Assembly: GCA_017614315.1 (NCBI GenBank)
Contig: JAGACA010000006.1
Location: forward strand, 186,001-250,000
Length of the DNA: 64,000 bases
Direction of reading: 5' to 3'
Source of the DNA: Clostridia bacterium
GTDB lineage: Bacteria > Bacillota > Clostridia > Christensenellales > CAG-138
Shown: positions 50,573-59,792 of the stretch, one piece after another
Layout: each line of letters starts with the position of its first letter
Numbering within the stretch: the first letter of the stretch is position 1
The notes under the pieces: generated by a model
Database searches by the model: none
Told to the model about the DNA's origin: nothing
What the model saw: the letters and a program-made list of their open reading frames with translations, nothing else
Program-made: the position numbers and the translations under genes

Positions 50573-50601
50573 ATTATACCACATTTTTTGTTTGCATAAA
50601 A
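50573..50601 (-). promoter_or_regulatory. Candidate promoter for the Cys-rich protein gene
   Basis: Minus strand TGGTATAAT (extended -10, TATAAT at 50573-50578) with only a weak -35 (TTTTAT). It faces the lexA promoter; both predicted starts fall near 50565. Confidence 0.5.
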
Positions 50602-50631
50602 GCCGTCAAAATCGTTTTTTCGGAGGAAAGC

Positions 50632-51306
50632 ATGAGTAAAAAAGGCGAAACGAGAATGGAAGTTTACGACTTTATCTACGACAGGATAAAGAGCGGTTAT
50701 CCCGCGCCGACAGTCCGAGAGATCTGCGCAGAGCTCAAGCTCAAGTCGACTTCGACCGCGCATCTGCATCTTTTGAACCTGCAGAAAGAGGGCTATATCG
50801 ATTTCGATAAGAACCTCCAGCGCACGGTAAGGCTGACCTCCCTTATACCAGAAAAGACCAAAGCGTTCAGGAAAAACGCCGCTGCGGAAAGGGAGCTCAA
50901 AAAGACCGCGGGAACTAACGTAAGGGTACCCGTCGTCGGCACCGTAGCCGCCGGCACCCCCATCCTCGCGTTCGACGACTACCGCCAAAGCTATAATCTG
51001 CCCAAGGAAATGATCAGGAGCGCGGATCCTTCCGAGACGTTCATACTTACTGTCGACGGCGAAAGCATGATAGACGCCGGCATTTATACCGGCGATATGC
51101 TCATCGTGACCAAGTCGTTTGAGATACGCGACGGCGAGATAGTCGTTGCGAGGATCGGCGGAGAAACCGCGACGGTAAAGCGCTTCTTCCGCGAGAACGG
51201 GCACGTCCGCCTGCAGCCCGAGAACTCCTCCATGGAGCCCATCATTGTCGGCTATTCCGATGTGGAGATGATCGGCAAGGTCATCGGCCTTATACGGTCG
51301 TATTGA
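50632..51306 (+). CDS. lexA: SOS repressor LexA
   Basis: LexA represses the SOS regulon and cuts itself when RecA is activated. The 224-residue product has an N-terminal winged helix (YDFIYDRIKSGYPAPTVREI to STSTAHLHLLNLQKEGYI), the Ala107-Gly108 cleavage site in GTVAAGTP, the serine nucleophile Ser145 in VDGESMIDAG and Lys183 in TATVKRFF. CGGAGGAAAG precedes the ATG; a second ATG at codon 9 is possible. A candidate operator overlaps its promoter, consistent with autoregulation. Confidence 0.97.
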   Translation: MSKKGETRMEVYDFIYDRIKSGYPAPTVREICAELKLKSTSTAHLHLLNLQKEGYIDFDKNLQRTVRLTSLIPEKTKAFRKNAAAERELKKTAGTNVRVPVVGTVAAGTPILAFDDYRQSYNLPKEMIRSADPSETFILTVDGESMIDAGIYTGDMLIVTKSFEIRDGEIVVARIGGETATVKRFFRENGHVRLQPENSSMEPIIVGYSDVEMIGKVIGLIRSY

Positions 51307-51317
51307 AAATGCATATC

Positions 51318-51344
51318 AAAAGACGCTCCAAGGAGCGTCTTTTT
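51318..51344. terminator. Bidirectional terminator between lexA and ynbB
   Basis: AAAAGACGCTCC (51318-51329) is mirrored by GGAGCGTCTTTT (51332-51343). A and T runs on the two sides allow it to act in both directions for the convergent genes. Confidence 0.85.
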
Positions 51345-51348
51345 CGTT

Positions 51349-52581
51349 TTATTTCATCATCATTTCAAGCACCGATCCTGCGGCGATCCGTCCGTGCGAG
51401 TATGTGAGCGCGCCCTGGATATAAGCCGTATACGGAACGCGTATCGGAGCGTCTGCGGTAAGCTCGACAGACGCGCCCTGTATAAACGTTCCCGCCGCCA
51501 TAATAACTTCGTCGATGTATCCGGGCATTGCCCAGGGCTCTGGTGCTACGAAGCTGTCTATGGGAGAAACGGACTGTATCACCCGGCAGAAATCGATCAG
51601 ACGTTCCTTCGTGTCGAACCTAAGCGCCTGAACTATATCCGACCTTTCCGCATCAGAGGAAGGCATGGTCTCAAGCCCAAGTTTCTCGAAAACACCCGCA
51701 AAGAGAGCGGCGGTCTTCAACGCCTGGCAGACCGTGTGCGGAGCCATAAAAACGCCCTGGTAATACGGCAGATATCCTCCGGGATACGAACCCGCCTCGC
51801 GGCCTATTCCGGGAACGGTGATCCTGTTCGCGACAAGGTCGATTACGTCCTTTCTGCCTGCGGCGTATCCGCCTGTATGTGCGAGCCCTCCCCCGGGATT
51901 TTTGATGAGAGAGCCCATTATAACGTCGGCTCCGTAGAACGTCGGCTCGTTTTCCTGAGTGAACTCGCCGTAGCAGTTGTCTACAACTATCAGGCTGTCG
52001 GGAGAAAGCTCCTTGACAAGATCGAACGAAGGCTTCAGCTCCGAAGGAAGGAGCGAATTTCGCCACGCATAGCCCCTCGATCTTTGGAAATAGACTATCC
52101 TCGGCTTATCATCAAGCGCATCTCTCAACGCCTCCGAGTCGATACTTCCGTTTTCGCATAACCCTATCTCCTTATACCGTATCCCGAAATCCTTGAGGGA
52201 GCCGGGAGTATAACCCTCGATACCTATGGCTTCTACGAGCGTATCATAAGGACGCCCGGTAGCGGACAGCATCGTATCGCCGGGACGAAGAATGGCCGAG
52301 AGGACCGTGAATATCGTATGAGTACCCGAAGAAAGCTGAGGCACGACAAGCGCGGCGTCCGCCTGCATGACTTCGGCGAAGACCCTGTCGAGCGCGTCGC
52401 GGCCCTCGTCGTCATAGCCGTAACCGGTCGAGAAATTAAAATGCCTTGCGGCGATCCTGTTGTTATTAAAAGCGGAAAGCACGCGCTTCATGCACGTGTT
52501 TTCAACGCTTTCCATCCGTCTGAAAACGGGAACGAGCTCATTCTCGACGTTCAGGATAAGCTCATCGGTACGTTTACTCAT
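51349..52581 (-). CDS. ynbB: YnbB family PLP-dependent protein (methionine gamma-lyase-like)
   Basis: The 410-residue fold-type I PLP protein belongs to the family annotated as 'aluminium resistance protein' or methionine gamma-lyase-like. It shows FNFSTGYGYDDEGRDALDRVF, VVPQLSSGTHTIF, VVDNCYGEFTQENEP, and the PLP lysine in GSLIKNPGGGLAHTGGY. The true reaction of the family is not settled; cleavage of sulfur amino acids is suspected. Its place after hfq and miaA is conserved in Bacillus and Clostridia. The ATG overlaps the hfq stop. Confidence 0.93.
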   Translation of the reverse strand: MSKRTDELILNVENELVPVFRRMESVENTCMKRVLSAFNNNRIAARHFNFSTGYGYDDEGRDALDRVFAEVMQADAALVVPQLSSGTHTIFTVLSAILRPGDTMLSATGRPYDTLVEAIGIEGYTPGSLKDFGIRYKEIGLCENGSIDSEALRDALDDKPRIVYFQRSRGYAWRNSLLPSELKPSFDLVKELSPDSLIVVDNCYGEFTQENEPTFYGADVIMGSLIKNPGGGLAHTGGYAAGRKDVIDLVANRITVPGIGREAGSYPGGYLPYYQGVFMAPHTVCQALKTAALFAGVFEKLGLETMPSSDAERSDIVQALRFDTKERLIDFCRVIQSVSPIDSFVAPEPWAMPGYIDEVIMAAGTFIQGASVELTADAPIRVPYTAYIQGALTYSHGRIAAGSVLEMMMK

Positions 52582-52817
52582 TTTTCCTCCTTGAATACGG
52601 CAAGCTCCTTTTCGGGAGTGATCGTGGAGATCGCGTGTTTATAGATCAGCATCTGCCTGCCGTCCGCTTCGACTATAACGGCGTAGTTATCGAACCCGAG
52701 TATCTTTGCCTTGCCGATCAGGTAGCCGTTCGTGACATATATGGAGACAGGACAATCTGATTTCTTTGCCGCGCTCAAAAAGCGGTCCTGTATGCTTTTA
52801 ATACTGTTCTCTGACAT
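52578..52817 (-). CDS. hfq: RNA chaperone Hfq
   Basis: The 79-residue Sm-like protein forms a hexamer that binds small RNAs and A-rich mRNA. IQDRFLSAAKKSDCPVSIYV is the N-terminal helix and first strand, and NGYLIGKAKILGFDNYAVIV is Sm1. The YKHAISTI motif of Sm2 holds the KHAI uridine-binding residues. I start it at MSENSIK (52817), behind AAAGAGAT; this lies 20 bases inside the end of miaA, so the genes overlap in different frames. Confidence 0.97.
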   Translation of the reverse strand: MSENSIKSIQDRFLSAAKKSDCPVSIYVTNGYLIGKAKILGFDNYAVIVEADGRQMLIYKHAISTITPEKELAVFKEEK

Positions 52818-53769
52818 AAATATCTCTTTCTGCGATAAAGTATTCTGCGATCGCATCGTTCAGTCCGCCGGCGTCGGAATAATCGCCGCGGTCGAACCAA
52901 CGGATCCTTTCATCCCTTTTGAACCAGGCTATCTGCCTCTTGGCATAACGCCTTGTATCGCGTTTTATCAGCTCGACTGCTTCGTCATACGTTGTTTCGC
53001 CATCAATATAGCTTATTAGCTGCTTATATCCAATCCCCTGAAGCGAAAGCGCGCGCTTTCTTCCCGAACCGTCATAGAGACGCTTGACCTCGTCAAAGAG
53101 CCCCTTCTCCATCATACTGTCGACGCGCTTATTTATACGGTCGTATAATTCGGAGCGATCCATGTTTATGCCGGCGATCACCGGGTAAAACGGTATCTCA
53201 GCCTGCTTCGTGTTGAGAAAGTCCCCTCCCTGCTCGGTCATCGTGCGGCCTGTGACCTCGAGGATCTCAAGCGCGCGTACGATGCGTTTGAGATCGCTGC
53301 GGCTGATCCTCTCCGCGGAACGCGGATCGGCCTCGGCAAGGCGCTTATACAGTACGCCGGGTTCTCTTTCTTCCTCCGCAGCCAGCCTGTCGCGGATAAC
53401 GCTGTCGGGCTTAACGTTTGTAAAATCGAGCGGATACAGGAGTGAATTGACGTACAGCCCGGTGCCTCCCGCGACGATCGGCGCTTTCCCCCGCTCCGTT
53501 ATGTCTTTGATGATCTCGGCAGCGTCCGATGCAAATCTCGCAGCGTTGTAAGTCTCGTCGAGATAGTCGACAATGTCTGTCAAATGGTGCGGGATACCGC
53601 CCTTCTCCGTTTCGTCGGGCTTGGCGGCGCCGATATTCAGACCGCGATATATCTGTATCGAATCGGCGGAAACGATCTCGCCGTCAAGCTTCCGAGCAGA
53701 ATACACCGCGGCGTCGGTTTTACCGCTTGCAGTCGGACCGACTATGAAGAAAACGACGGGTTTTTTCAT
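52798..53769 (-). CDS. miaA: tRNA dimethylallyltransferase
   Basis: MiaA adds the isopentenyl group to A37 of tRNAs reading codons that begin with U; MiaB, encoded upstream in the same run, then methylthiolates it. The 323-residue product has Walker A IVGPTASGKTDAA, the DSIQIYRGLNIGAAKP segment with the catalytic aspartate, IPHHLTDIVDY, and AGGTGLYVNSLLY. The C-terminal RRYAKRQIAWFKRD is typical. It overlaps mutL by ATGA. Confidence 0.98.
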   Translation of the reverse strand: MKKPVVFFIVGPTASGKTDAAVYSARKLDGEIVSADSIQIYRGLNIGAAKPDETEKGGIPHHLTDIVDYLDETYNAARFASDAAEIIKDITERGKAPIVAGGTGLYVNSLLYPLDFTNVKPDSVIRDRLAAEEEREPGVLYKRLAEADPRSAERISRSDLKRIVRALEILEVTGRTMTEQGGDFLNTKQAEIPFYPVIAGINMDRSELYDRINKRVDSMMEKGLFDEVKRLYDGSGRKRALSLQGIGYKQLISYIDGETTYDEAVELIKRDTRRYAKRQIAWFKRDERIRWFDRGDYSDAGGLNDAIAEYFIAERDIYVREQY

Positions 53770-55646
53770 TGGATCCTCTTGAACATCTTTTCAAAATCGC
53801 GCTTCGATACGCGGATCATTACAGGCCTTCCGTGAGGGCATGTGAGCGGCGTAGAGCCGTCCGCATAATGGCTGAGTATTTCATCTATTACGGCGGCGGA
53901 AAGCGCCTGACCGGCCTTTACGGCGTGTTTGCACGAATACTGGATGAGAGAGCTCCTGACGAGGTCGAGTTCTTCGATACCGCCCTTGTTTCTGATTATC
54001 CCGAGCATATCGGGAACGAGCCTTTCGATCGATTCGGGCTTGATTCCGCTCGGTATCGCGTGTATGCTGACGGAGAGCGCGCCGAATTCCTCGATGTCGA
54101 AGCCGAGCTCGGTGAACCTTTCGAGATTATCCATCAGGCACGAGAGGTCCGTCGGCGACAGCGTAAGTATTTTTGCTGTAAGAAGTATCTGCGATTCGAA
54201 TCTGAGCTCGCCTTTTATGAGCTTTTCATAATTGATCCGCTCGTGCGCAGCGTGCTGATCGATATAGAATACGGAATCGCCCTGCTCGACGATAATGTAT
54301 GTATCGAATACAGTTCCCACGACGGTATAAGGATCGACGCCGAACGTGACCGGCTCTGACTTTTCAGGGACGAACGCGGGTCTGTCGGAGAAAGAATAAC
54401 GGATCACGCCGTTCGCATCCTGAGTGCTGACTGCGGGCTCGGAGGCTCCGACGTCGCGGACGAAGACGACGGGGTTCACGGGCTTGACAGCTTCTTTCTC
54501 AACCGGAGCATCTTTTGCCTCTTTGATCGCCGCATCGGCAGAGGATGCAAGCGACGGATCGATATCGGCGTCCCTTTTCCGGAACGCGTCATATACGTCC
54601 TTGACCGTCAGGATCGGCGCCTCTGCTTCGGCAGAAGCTGTTTCTGCGTGCGAATTATCGTGAAGAGCGTCCCTCACCGCAAGCATCACCGCGGAGGAAA
54701 CTCTTTCCTCGTCGCGGAAACGCACCGTCAGCTTGTTTGGATGAACGTTTACGTCGACCTCGCGGGGAGAGATCCTGATGTTCAGGACAAAGAACGGGAA
54801 CCTGCCGACCATGAGGCGCGTTTCATATGCCCTTTGAGCGGCAAAGCTGAGCTGCTGGGAACGGACGTATCTGCCGTTTACGAACAGGCTTTGCTGGATA
54901 CGGTTGTTCCTCGACAAAAACTCGTCGCCGCAGTATCCGTCGATAAGTATATAGCCGTCGTCATAACGCACCTTCTTCAAATGCTCGGTAACGTCAGGGC
55001 CGTAAACGCAGACGATCGAGTTTTCCAGAGAGCCGTCGCCGGAGCTGTGATAGACGGGCTTGCCGCCGCTTATGAACTTAAAGGACACGTCGGTATTTCC
55101 GAGTATCAGCCTCTGCATATAATCGCCGACCGCCGCTGCTTCGGAACGCGGGTTTTTGAGGAACTTAAGCCTCGCGGGGACGTTGTAAAACAGCTCCCTT
55201 ACCTCGAAATTTGTGCCGACCGGACAACCGCAGGGAAGAAAGTCATTAACAACTCCGCCTTCGATCTCGATATGGGTGCCTGCGTCCTCATTTCCCGTGC
55301 GGGTCCTTACCGAAACGCGGGAGACTGCCGCGATCGACGCCAAGGCCTCGCCGCGAAAGCCAAGAGTCTCGATGCTTTCAAGTCCTTCTATCGAATGAAG
55401 CTTGCTTGTCGCGTGTCTTAAAAAGGCGGTCTTGACGTCTTCGCCCGGGATCCCGCAGCCGTTGTCGGTAACGCGGATATACTCCGCCCCGCCCTCCTTG
55501 ATCTCGACTGTCACTGAGGAGGCGCCGGCGTCGAGCGAGTTTTCGACGAGCTCCTTAACGACCGAAGCGGGCCTTTCGACAACTTCGCCCGCTGCGATCT
55601 TATTGGCAAGCTGAGGATCAAGAACCTCGATTTTTCTGATTATCAT
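53766..55646 (-). CDS. mutL: DNA mismatch repair protein MutL
   Basis: The 626-residue MutL has the GHKL ATPase head (ANKIAAGEVVERPASVVKEL, DNGCGIP, GFRGEALASIAAVS). A linker rich in Ala, Glu and Asp follows (about 330-430), then a C-terminal dimerisation domain. The metal-dependent nicking motif DQHA(x)2E(x)4E is present as DQHAAHERINYE, with SCKHAVKAGQ and CPHGRP, so this is the endonuclease type used by bacteria lacking MutH. It overlaps mutS at its start (ATGA) and miaA at its end. Confidence 0.98.
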   Translation of the reverse strand: MIIRKIEVLDPQLANKIAAGEVVERPASVVKELVENSLDAGASSVTVEIKEGGAEYIRVTDNGCGIPGEDVKTAFLRHATSKLHSIEGLESIETLGFRGEALASIAAVSRVSVRTRTGNEDAGTHIEIEGGVVNDFLPCGCPVGTNFEVRELFYNVPARLKFLKNPRSEAAAVGDYMQRLILGNTDVSFKFISGGKPVYHSSGDGSLENSIVCVYGPDVTEHLKKVRYDDGYILIDGYCGDEFLSRNNRIQQSLFVNGRYVRSQQLSFAAQRAYETRLMVGRFPFFVLNIRISPREVDVNVHPNKLTVRFRDEERVSSAVMLAVRDALHDNSHAETASAEAEAPILTVKDVYDAFRKRDADIDPSLASSADAAIKEAKDAPVEKEAVKPVNPVVFVRDVGASEPAVSTQDANGVIRYSFSDRPAFVPEKSEPVTFGVDPYTVVGTVFDTYIIVEQGDSVFYIDQHAAHERINYEKLIKGELRFESQILLTAKILTLSPTDLSCLMDNLERFTELGFDIEEFGALSVSIHAIPSGIKPESIERLVPDMLGIIRNKGGIEELDLVRSSLIQYSCKHAVKAGQALSAAVIDEILSHYADGSTPLTCPHGRPVMIRVSKRDFEKMFKRIQ

Positions 55647-58243
55647 ATTTTTGCCCTCGTACTTAATTCATAAAGCTTGCTCAGCGCTTCCATGGGAGTA
55701 AGCCTGTTGACGTCAAGCTCACGAAGCTCTTTCAAAATGTCTTCGTCATCGGTCGAACCCAGAAGATTCATCTGCTCAGCAAGGCTGCTCCTCACGCGAG
55801 AGGCGTTGTTGATGTCGGATTCTTCAAGCTGCAGGAGTATTTCCTTCGACCGCTCGATAAGGCTGTACGGAAGTCCCGCGAGCTTTGCTACCTGTATGCC
55901 GAAGCTCTTATCCGCGCCGCCGCGCATGATCCTTCTTAAGAAGATGATGTCGTCGCCGTGCTCCTTAACGGTGATGCGGTAATTCTTTACTCCGTCAAGC
56001 TTACCCTCGAGCTCGGTCAGCTCGTGATAATGGGTGGCAAAAAGCGCCTTTGCTCCGCATTTTCGCTTGTCGGAAATGTGCTCAACGACAGCCCACGCGA
56101 TGCTCAGGCCGTCGAAGGTGCTCGTTCCGCGGCCGATCTCGTCGATGATAAGAAGGCTCCTGCTGGTGGCGTTATTGAGAATATTAGCCATCTCGCTCAT
56201 CTCGACCATGAACGTGCTCTGACCGGTCGAAAGGCTGTCCGACGCGCCGACCCTCGTGAATATCTTGTCTATCAGCGGAATACTCGCGCTCGACGCGGGA
56301 ACGAACGAACCCATATGCGCCATCAGCGATATAAGCGCTACCTGCCGCATGTAGGTGCTCTTGCCCGCCATGTTCGGACCGGTGAGTATTATTATCCTGT
56401 CGTCCTTATCGTCAAGCTCGGTCGAATTGGGAACGAAGGAATCCTTTACGCTCTTTTCCACTATCGGATGACGGCCGTCGGTTATCTTGAGCTTGCCGCT
56501 TTTCGACAGTCTTGGATGGCAGTATCTGTTTGCCGCTGCGACCGAAGCGAGCGACTGCAGACAGTCGAGGTTTGACACGACGAAGGAATCGTTTTTAAGC
56601 CGATCTATACAGCTTAAGAGCAGTTTCCTAATCTCGGCGAACAGCTCATACTCAAGCGTTATGATCCTGTCCTCTGCCCCGAGGATCTTCTCCTCAAGCT
56701 CCTTGAGCTCCTCCGTTACATACCTTTCGGCGTTTGCAAGCGTCTGCTTTCTTTGATAGTTGAGTGGTACGAGCTGTTTGTTCGCGTTGCTGACCTCGAT
56801 ATAATAGCCGAATACACGGTTGTAGCCTATCTTAAGATTCTTTATGCCCGTGCGCTCTTTTTCGCTGTTTTCAAGCTTGGCGAGCATGGATCTTCCGCCG
56901 TGCGAAAGCTCGCGCAGCTCGTCGATCTCGGCGGAGTATCCGTCTCTGATGATCCCTCCGTCCTTGACGGAAACGGGAGGCTCGTCCACGATCGCCTTTT
57001 CAAGCAGGAACCTTATATCCTCCATCGGATCGATCTTTAATGAAAAAGCGTTCAGGCTTTCGCAGCCGGAAAAGGCGTTCAGTATCGACTGGATGCTCGG
57101 CAGCTTTGAAAGCGACTTCCTTAACGAATCGCAGTCTCTGGCGTTGACCGTTCCGTATGCGATCCTGCTGACGAGCCTTTCGATATCGTAAACGCCGTCA
57201 AGCGCGTCGCGGAGCTTTCCGCGCTCGGAAGGACGGTCGACGAGAGCCTGAACCGCGTCGAGCCTTGCGTTGATCGCGTCGATATCCTGAAGAGGCTGAT
57301 CGATCCAGTTCCTTAAAAGCCTTGCGCCCATGGAGGTCTTGGTGCTGTCGAGCACGCCAAGGAGAGTGCTTTTTTTGCTGACGTCGCTGCGCAAGGGCGA
57401 GCAGAGCTCGAGGTTCCGCCTCGTTGCGGCGTCGATGCCCATGTATTCGCCGGACTGCTGAAGAACGATTCTTGTTATGTGGGAAAGCGCATTTTTCTGG
57501 GTGTCGTCAAGATATCTCAAAAGCGCGCCCGCTGCGGCGACGGCCATCGATCTGTCATTGAGCCCGAAGCCTGCGAGGCTCCTTACGTTGAAATGCTCGA
57601 CGAGTATCCTCTGGCATTTTTCGATATCGAAGAAGCGGTCTTCTTTCTTTTCAAGATAGAAATGAGAAGAGATCCATTTGTGAACGAATTCCCTTGTAAA
57701 CAGATACTCGTTTGCGATTATCTCCCTCGGCTCGATCCTTGCGAGCTGATCGATGAGCTCGCTCTGCGCTTTTTCGCCTGCAAGCTCATATGAATAGAAA
57801 TCCCCGGTGGATACGTCGCAGTACGCGAGTTCGAACACTCCGTTCGCGGCGAATATCGAAAGGATATAATTGTTCGCGTTCTCGGGAAGCATCTGCTCCT
57901 CTATGACGGTGCCGGGAGTTATGACGCGGATAACGTCCCTTTCGACAAGACCTTTGGCAAGTGCGGGATCTTCGAGCTGCTCGCAGATCGCGACCTTATA
58001 GCCTTTGTCGATCAGCTTGTTGATATAGCTGTTGACGGAATGATACGGCACTCCGCACATGGGCGCCTTTTCCTTAAGGCCGCAGTCCCTCCCGGTAAGC
58101 ACAATCTCGAGCTCGCGCGAAGCCGTTAGGGCGTCGTCAAAGAACATCTCATAAAAATCCCCGAGCCTGAAGAAGAGCAAGCAGTCGTTGTACTTCTCTT
58201 TCAGCTCAAGATATTGCTGCATCATCGGAGTTAGCGAAGCCAT
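55643..58243 (-). CDS. mutS: DNA mismatch repair protein MutS
   Basis: The 866-residue mismatch-binding ATPase starts LTPMMQQYLELKEKYNDCLL. It has the mismatch-contact motif FRLGDFYEMFFDDA (Phe-x-Glu), Walker A TGPNMAGKSTYMRQ, and the DEIGRGTSTFDG Walker B/D-loop. The start at 58243 is favoured by GGGAGA seven bases upstream; a longer frame begins 21 bases earlier, next to the miaB stop. It is co-transcribed with miaB and mutL. Confidence 0.98.
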   Translation of the reverse strand: MASLTPMMQQYLELKEKYNDCLLFFRLGDFYEMFFDDALTASRELEIVLTGRDCGLKEKAPMCGVPYHSVNSYINKLIDKGYKVAICEQLEDPALAKGLVERDVIRVITPGTVIEEQMLPENANNYILSIFAANGVFELAYCDVSTGDFYSYELAGEKAQSELIDQLARIEPREIIANEYLFTREFVHKWISSHFYLEKKEDRFFDIEKCQRILVEHFNVRSLAGFGLNDRSMAVAAAGALLRYLDDTQKNALSHITRIVLQQSGEYMGIDAATRRNLELCSPLRSDVSKKSTLLGVLDSTKTSMGARLLRNWIDQPLQDIDAINARLDAVQALVDRPSERGKLRDALDGVYDIERLVSRIAYGTVNARDCDSLRKSLSKLPSIQSILNAFSGCESLNAFSLKIDPMEDIRFLLEKAIVDEPPVSVKDGGIIRDGYSAEIDELRELSHGGRSMLAKLENSEKERTGIKNLKIGYNRVFGYYIEVSNANKQLVPLNYQRKQTLANAERYVTEELKELEEKILGAEDRIITLEYELFAEIRKLLLSCIDRLKNDSFVVSNLDCLQSLASVAAANRYCHPRLSKSGKLKITDGRHPIVEKSVKDSFVPNSTELDDKDDRIIILTGPNMAGKSTYMRQVALISLMAHMGSFVPASSASIPLIDKIFTRVGASDSLSTGQSTFMVEMSEMANILNNATSRSLLIIDEIGRGTSTFDGLSIAWAVVEHISDKRKCGAKALFATHYHELTELEGKLDGVKNYRITVKEHGDDIIFLRRIMRGGADKSFGIQVAKLAGLPYSLIERSKEILLQLEESDINNASRVRSSLAEQMNLLGSTDDEDILKELRELDVNRLTPMEALSKLYELSTRAKI

Positions 58244-58260
58244 TTTGTTTCTCCCGAAGT

Positions 58261-59655
58261 TCAATCGATTATCTCGCCAGCAAGAGAATTGAAGCGAGTT
58301 CCCGTAATCATTGCGTTATAATACTTTCCGATCATCGACTCGTCGCCCTTGACATAGACCATTTTAAGGCTTCCGAGCTTGCCGAACATCATCGGCTCTC
58401 CGCGCGTGTCCTTTCCTTCGATCAGTATTTCGCCGACGGTGCCCAAGTATTTGTCGTTGGCTTTGACTATGGTTTCGGCGATAACGTCGTTCAGCCTTTT
58501 CAGCCTTTCTTTCTTGACCGCTTCGGGTATCTGCCCGTCCATGACCGCGGCCTTCGTGCCGGGACGGATGGAATATGCAAAAGTATAAGCAGACGAGTAG
58601 CCGACCCTTCTGACAAGATCGAGCGTATCCTCAAGGTCCTCGTCGGTTTCGGTCGGGAAGCCGACAATGATATCGGTCGTCAGCTCTATCCCCTTAACGT
58701 TTTCACGAAGATCGTCGACCAGATCGAAATAATGCTCGCGCGTATAACGTCTGTTCATCAGCTCGAGGATACGGTTGCTACCGGACTGTACGGGCAGATG
58801 GATGTGCTCGCAGACCTTGTCGCATTCCTTCATAGCCATAACGAGCTCGTGAGAAAGATCCTTTGGATGCGACGTCATGAAGCGGAGTCTCTTAAGCCCG
58901 TCGACTTCGTTGACCATGCGCAAAAGCTCCGGGAATTTCAGCCCGTTATCGTTATAGGAATTGACGTTCTGGCCGAGGAGCGTGACCTCGGTAAAACCTT
59001 CGTCTCGGACGACGCGCCGGACCTCCTCGACGATATCGCCGGCTCGCCTGGATCTTTCACGTCCGCGAACGTACGGAACGATGCAGTAAGAACAGAAATT
59101 ATTGCACCCGTACATAATGTTGACAAACGTGGAAAAACCGGCGTTTCTCTTTATCGGGAGACCCTCGGCGATCTCTTCATTGGGCTTGCCGACCCTGATG
59201 ATGCGCTCGCCGTTCATTACCGATTCGAGCATCTGCGGGAAAAGATGAAGCTCGTTCGTTCCGAAGATCATATCGACGAAAGGGAAACGCGCGGCCAATG
59301 CTTCGGCTGCGCCGGGCTGCTGCATCATACAGCCGCATACGGCGGTGATCAGCGAAGGGTTGTTTTCCTTTATTTCCTTGACAAAACCGACGTTGCCGAA
59401 AGTCCTCTTCTCGGCGTGGTCGCGTATGCAGCAGGTATTGAAAAGTATGAGATCGGCAGAGGCTTTTTCAGAGGCTTTCCTGTACCCCGCCGCCTCGAGC
59501 ATGCCGGCGATCTTTTCCGAGTCGTGCTCGTTCATCTGACAGCCGTAGGTCTCGATATAATAACCGGGGCAAACGTCTCCGAGCATTTCCTTTATCCTGC
59601 GTATCGCGGAAAAACTATTGTCGAGTACGTTTTTGTCGACGAATGACTGATCCAT
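58261..59655 (-). CDS. miaB: tRNA-2-methylthio-N6-dimethylallyladenosine synthase
   Basis: MiaB is a radical-SAM methylthiotransferase acting on i6A37 of tRNA. The 464-residue protein has the auxiliary-cluster cysteines in ETYGCQMN (Cys39), NTCCIRDHA (Cys75) and VCGCM (Cys109). The radical-SAM triad is in CNNFCSYCIVPYVRGRE, and a C-terminal TRAM domain follows (TVGEILIEGK onward). It leads the miaB-mutS-mutL-miaA-hfq-ynbB run, with a consensus promoter upstream and GGAGG before the ATG. Confidence 0.98.
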   Translation of the reverse strand: MDQSFVDKNVLDNSFSAIRRIKEMLGDVCPGYYIETYGCQMNEHDSEKIAGMLEAAGYRKASEKASADLILFNTCCIRDHAEKRTFGNVGFVKEIKENNPSLITAVCGCMMQQPGAAEALAARFPFVDMIFGTNELHLFPQMLESVMNGERIIRVGKPNEEIAEGLPIKRNAGFSTFVNIMYGCNNFCSYCIVPYVRGRERSRRAGDIVEEVRRVVRDEGFTEVTLLGQNVNSYNDNGLKFPELLRMVNEVDGLKRLRFMTSHPKDLSHELVMAMKECDKVCEHIHLPVQSGSNRILELMNRRYTREHYFDLVDDLRENVKGIELTTDIIVGFPTETDEDLEDTLDLVRRVGYSSAYTFAYSIRPGTKAAVMDGQIPEAVKKERLKRLNDVIAETIVKANDKYLGTVGEILIEGKDTRGEPMMFGKLGSLKMVYVKGDESMIGKYYNAMITGTRFNSLAGEIID

Positions 59656-59686
59656 CCCATCCTCCGTACATAATTATACATCCTCA

Positions 59687-59715
59687 ATTATACATCAAAA
59701 AGGCCTTATATTCAA
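59687..59715 (-). promoter_or_regulatory. Promoter of the miaB-mutSL-miaA-hfq operon
   Basis: Minus strand TTGAAT (59710-59715), 17-base spacer, TATAAT (59687-59692). A second TATAAT (59673-59678) follows in a direct repeat of GATGTATAATT. Confidence 0.75.
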
Positions 59716-59735
59716 GCATCGGGCATAAAAACTGC

Positions 59736-59763
59736 TTGATTTAAGGCTGTGAATCGGTATAAT
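59736..59763 (+). promoter_or_regulatory. Promoter for the PrsA-like lipoprotein gene
   Basis: TTGATT (59736-59741), 16-base spacer, TATAAT (59758-59763). Confidence 0.7.
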
Positions 59764-59792
59764 AAAACTATGCCATGAAAAGGAGCATGATA

